Of a stretch of DNA of 20,524 bases, positions 19,313 to 20,524 are shown in pieces. The position numbers and the translations under genes were made by a program. The first letter of the stretch is position 1; each line of letters opens with the position of its first letter. The DNA comes from a virus. The notes beneath the pieces are model-generated. The model did no database searches. It was not told the origin of the DNA and saw nothing but the letters and a program-made list of their open reading frames with translations. The stretch covers positions 1-20,524 of the IMG/VR virus record IMGVR_UViG_3300027779_000203. One strand, 5' to 3'.

Positions 19313-19624
19313 TTAGTTATTAATATCACGAAGTACGTCCTTAATATCATAGCCTTGTTCTCTAACTGTATTTGCTAAAACATTATATAAATTTTCTGCC
19401 ATGTTCCATGTGGCTTCTGCTGATGCAAGTCTACTCTTAGCTTCTGACAAACTCTCTTTAAGAACACCCACATCTCTTTCCATATTAATAAGAGTTTGTT
19501 GGTTGTCATTAATGGTTGATGTTAAATTTAAAACATACTTGATAGAAGTAAAACCCCCAACGACTATTGAAACAATAATAGGAACAAAGATAAAATTCTT
19601 TTTAAATAATTCTGCTATGTTCAT
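19313..19624 (-). CDS. Single-pass membrane protein with coiled coil
   Basis: The 103-residue product has a short cytoplasmic start (MNIAELFKKN), a membrane segment at about 11-32 (FIFVPIIVSIVVGGFTSIKYVL) and a periplasmic coiled coil with DNQQTLINMERDVGVLKESL and SRLASAEATWNMAENLYNVL. The layout resembles inner-membrane spanins or small virion/lysis proteins, but no catalytic or signature motif is visible. Its ATG directly follows the stop of the gene upstream. Confidence 0.8.
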   Translation of the reverse strand: MNIAELFKKNFIFVPIIVSIVVGGFTSIKYVLNLTSTINDNQQTLINMERDVGVLKESLSEAKSRLASAEATWNMAENLYNVLANTVREQGYDIKDVLRDINN

Positions 19625-19813
19625 TTACTCAGCCTTTTTTTTCTTATTTTTTCTTTTATTTTTTTTTAAAGATTTACCTATTATTTTTTCTACCTGTTCT
19701 ACTTTAACTTTAACTTCTGTCATTTCATTTGACAGTTTAAATGTTTGAGAAAGATTCCATCCACCTAATGCTAATAGGATAGCCAGTAGTGCCGTGATTA
19801 ATTTATCATTCAT
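19625..19813 (-). CDS. Small membrane protein with basic tail
   Basis: This 62-residue protein has a membrane segment at about 5-22 (LITALLAILLALGGWNLS). A short helix with MTEVKVKVEQVEKII follows, and the end is extremely basic (KSLKKNKRKNKKKKAE). The size and single segment allow a holin-like or accessory lysis role, which is inference. It overlaps the upstream gene by 8 nt and abuts the next. Confidence 0.78.
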   Translation of the reverse strand: MNDKLITALLAILLALGGWNLSQTFKLSNEMTEVKVKVEQVEKIIGKSLKKNKRKNKKKKAE

Positions 19814-20000
19814 TTTGATCCTTCATTTTTTCTAGTTCTCTATAAGTTTTATTTGGATTTGAGTTAGCTAAGTCATATATACGTAGACTTATCGGAGGAT
19901 GTTCGTATGTTCGATCCTCTGAAGATTGTTGACAACATGTACCATTGTCTTCTTTTTCTTGGGTATGCGTATTACAGCATTTTGTTTTATCTATTGACAC
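19806..20000 (-). CDS. Small Cys/Gln-rich protein with GTG start
   Basis: The likely start is the GTG at 20000, with AGGAG eight bases upstream. A GTG at 20009 overlaps that ribosome site and is less likely. The 64-residue product has a CC pair (KTKCCNTH) and a second (GTCCQQSS) in its first 30 residues, followed by a helical end (NPNKTYRELEKMKDQ). The two CC pairs could bind metal or form disulfides. It overlaps the Cys-rich peptide gene by 10 nt. Function unknown. Confidence 0.66.
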   Translation of the reverse strand: MSIDKTKCCNTHTQEKEDNGTCCQQSSEDRTYEHPPISLRIYDLANSNPNKTYRELEKMKDQNE

Positions 20001-20137
20001 GATAAGCACTCCTCATCATTTACTTTAGCCCCTTGGGGGTTACAGTTACATTTTTCACAGTGACACACGCCATTCGCATCTGAATGGTTTTTAACATTAC
20101 AGTGACAATCACAAAAACAATCTTTACATTTATTCAT
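19991..20137 (-). CDS. Cysteine-rich 48-residue peptide, metallothionein-like
   Basis: From the ATG at 20137 the frame reads MNKCKDCFCDCHCNV, then a spacer, VCHCEKCNCNP and a terminal CLSCQ. Eleven of 48 residues are cysteine (4, 7, 9, 11, 13, 25, 27, 30, 32, 44, 47), with histidines interspersed, in CxC and CxxC spacing as in metallothioneins and small zinc modules. GAGGAAAAG precedes the ATG. It overlaps the partial gene upstream by 8 nt and the GTG gene downstream by 10 nt, which argues for real translation. Metal binding is likely from composition. Whether it is storage, a redox peptide or a regulator is unknown. Confidence 0.75.
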   Translation of the reverse strand: MNKCKDCFCDCHCNVKNHSDANGVCHCEKCNCNPQGAKVNDEECLSCQ

Positions 20138-20524
20138 TTTTCTTTTCCTCAATTTTATAGAAGAACTTATCCGTATCTTCCGTTTTCCATTTCCCTGTAT
20201 CTTCTACATTCCATTCAGAAGTTTGTACCTTCCAGTCCGGAATCTCATCTCTCACTGTGAAAGAGGGAATACTCCATATTAATCTGTTGTTAGGCTGCGC
20301 TGCATAATTACCATCATCTAACTCGAGGATGTGTGCGCACTTATGTTCGTGCGGGATCTCTGAATGTTCGGTATTGACTATATTACTCTCTGGGTGCGCC
20401 CAGTCAACCGTAAAGAGATAGGCTCCTGCGTGCCATTTCTTGTCTTTGCCAATATATTTCCCTGTTTGGCTAGCTAGAATATCGAAAGTAGTAATAGCAG
20501 GATAGTAACTGAAACAATTCCAAA
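20130..20524 (-). CDS. Conserved hypothetical protein (partial, N-terminus beyond window)
   Basis: The right edge cuts a minus-strand frame with 130 residues visible to the TAA at 20130. It begins in WNCFSYYPAITTFDIL and contains LFTVDWAHPESN, EIPHEHKCAHILELDDG, AQPNNRLIWSIPSF and a C-terminal DWKVQTSEWNVEDTGKW. From memory, the HPxE...EIP.EHK..H..ELD.G...AQPNNR pattern marks a common marine-phage family. No catalytic assignment can be made; the conserved His, Asp and Asn residues would suit a beta-rich structural domain. It overlaps the Cys-rich peptide by 8 nt. Confidence 0.85.
   Translation of the reverse strand, partial: WNCFSYYPAITTFDILASQTGKYIGKDKKWHAGAYLFTVDWAHPESNIVNTEHSEIPHEHKCAHILELDDGNYAAQPNNRLIWSIPSFTVRDEIPDWKVQTSEWNVEDTGKWKTEDTDKFFYKIEEKKNE

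Overview
The window is part of the genome of a tailed double-stranded DNA phage. TerL, TerS and a portal protein are recognisable by motif. The DNA is AT-rich by eye, genes are tightly packed with 1-17 nt overlaps, and many small families look like those of uncultured marine phages (recognised from memory, not by a search). An AT-rich marine alphaproteobacterium such as SAR11/Pelagibacter is a plausible host, but nothing in the window proves it. No integrase, tRNA, rRNA or CRISPR array was seen.

Region 1 (1-6725, minus strand) is the packaging and head module. TerL is followed by a 965-residue protein with recurring GGR[I/V]G motifs, then by a portal protein that runs off the left edge. The three genes overlap and appear translationally coupled.

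Region 2 (6726-11821) is an accessory island between TerL and TerS. It encodes an ArdC-like antirestriction protein, several small unknown proteins, and an operon with a coiled-coil protein and a VRR-NUC/Hjc-like nuclease. Its intergenic DNA has three unusual layers. The first is about a dozen copies of a palindrome, TGCGACA-N3-TGTCGCA, several of which abut -35 boxes. The second is three arrays of a 7-bp-period CAAGCnn repeat. The third is a compact, strongly foldable RNA element at 9585-9791 directly behind a 38-codon gene. At least four genes have a sigma70-type -10 box so close to the start codon that their mRNAs should be leaderless.

Region 3 (11822-17621) holds TerS on the plus strand, a cold-shock protein and small unknown proteins. 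A long minus-strand operon encodes zinc-ribbon proteins, a lipoprotein, an HNH endonuclease, a NifU/Nfu-type Fe-S scaffold and a RecB-like exonuclease. A ribbon-helix-helix regulator with a structured leader lies upstream of that operon.

Region 4 (17622-20524, minus strand) is a tightly packed run of small genes: two basic peptides, a zinc ribbon, several single-pass membrane or secreted proteins with coiled coils, a cysteine-rich 48-residue peptide, and a partial gene at the right edge. Four of these genes were found by reading the sequence directly.

The most novel points are the island's palindromes and their resemblance to the RegA/RegR/PrrA redox-regulator box, the structured RNA, the CAAGC arrays, and the leaderless starts.
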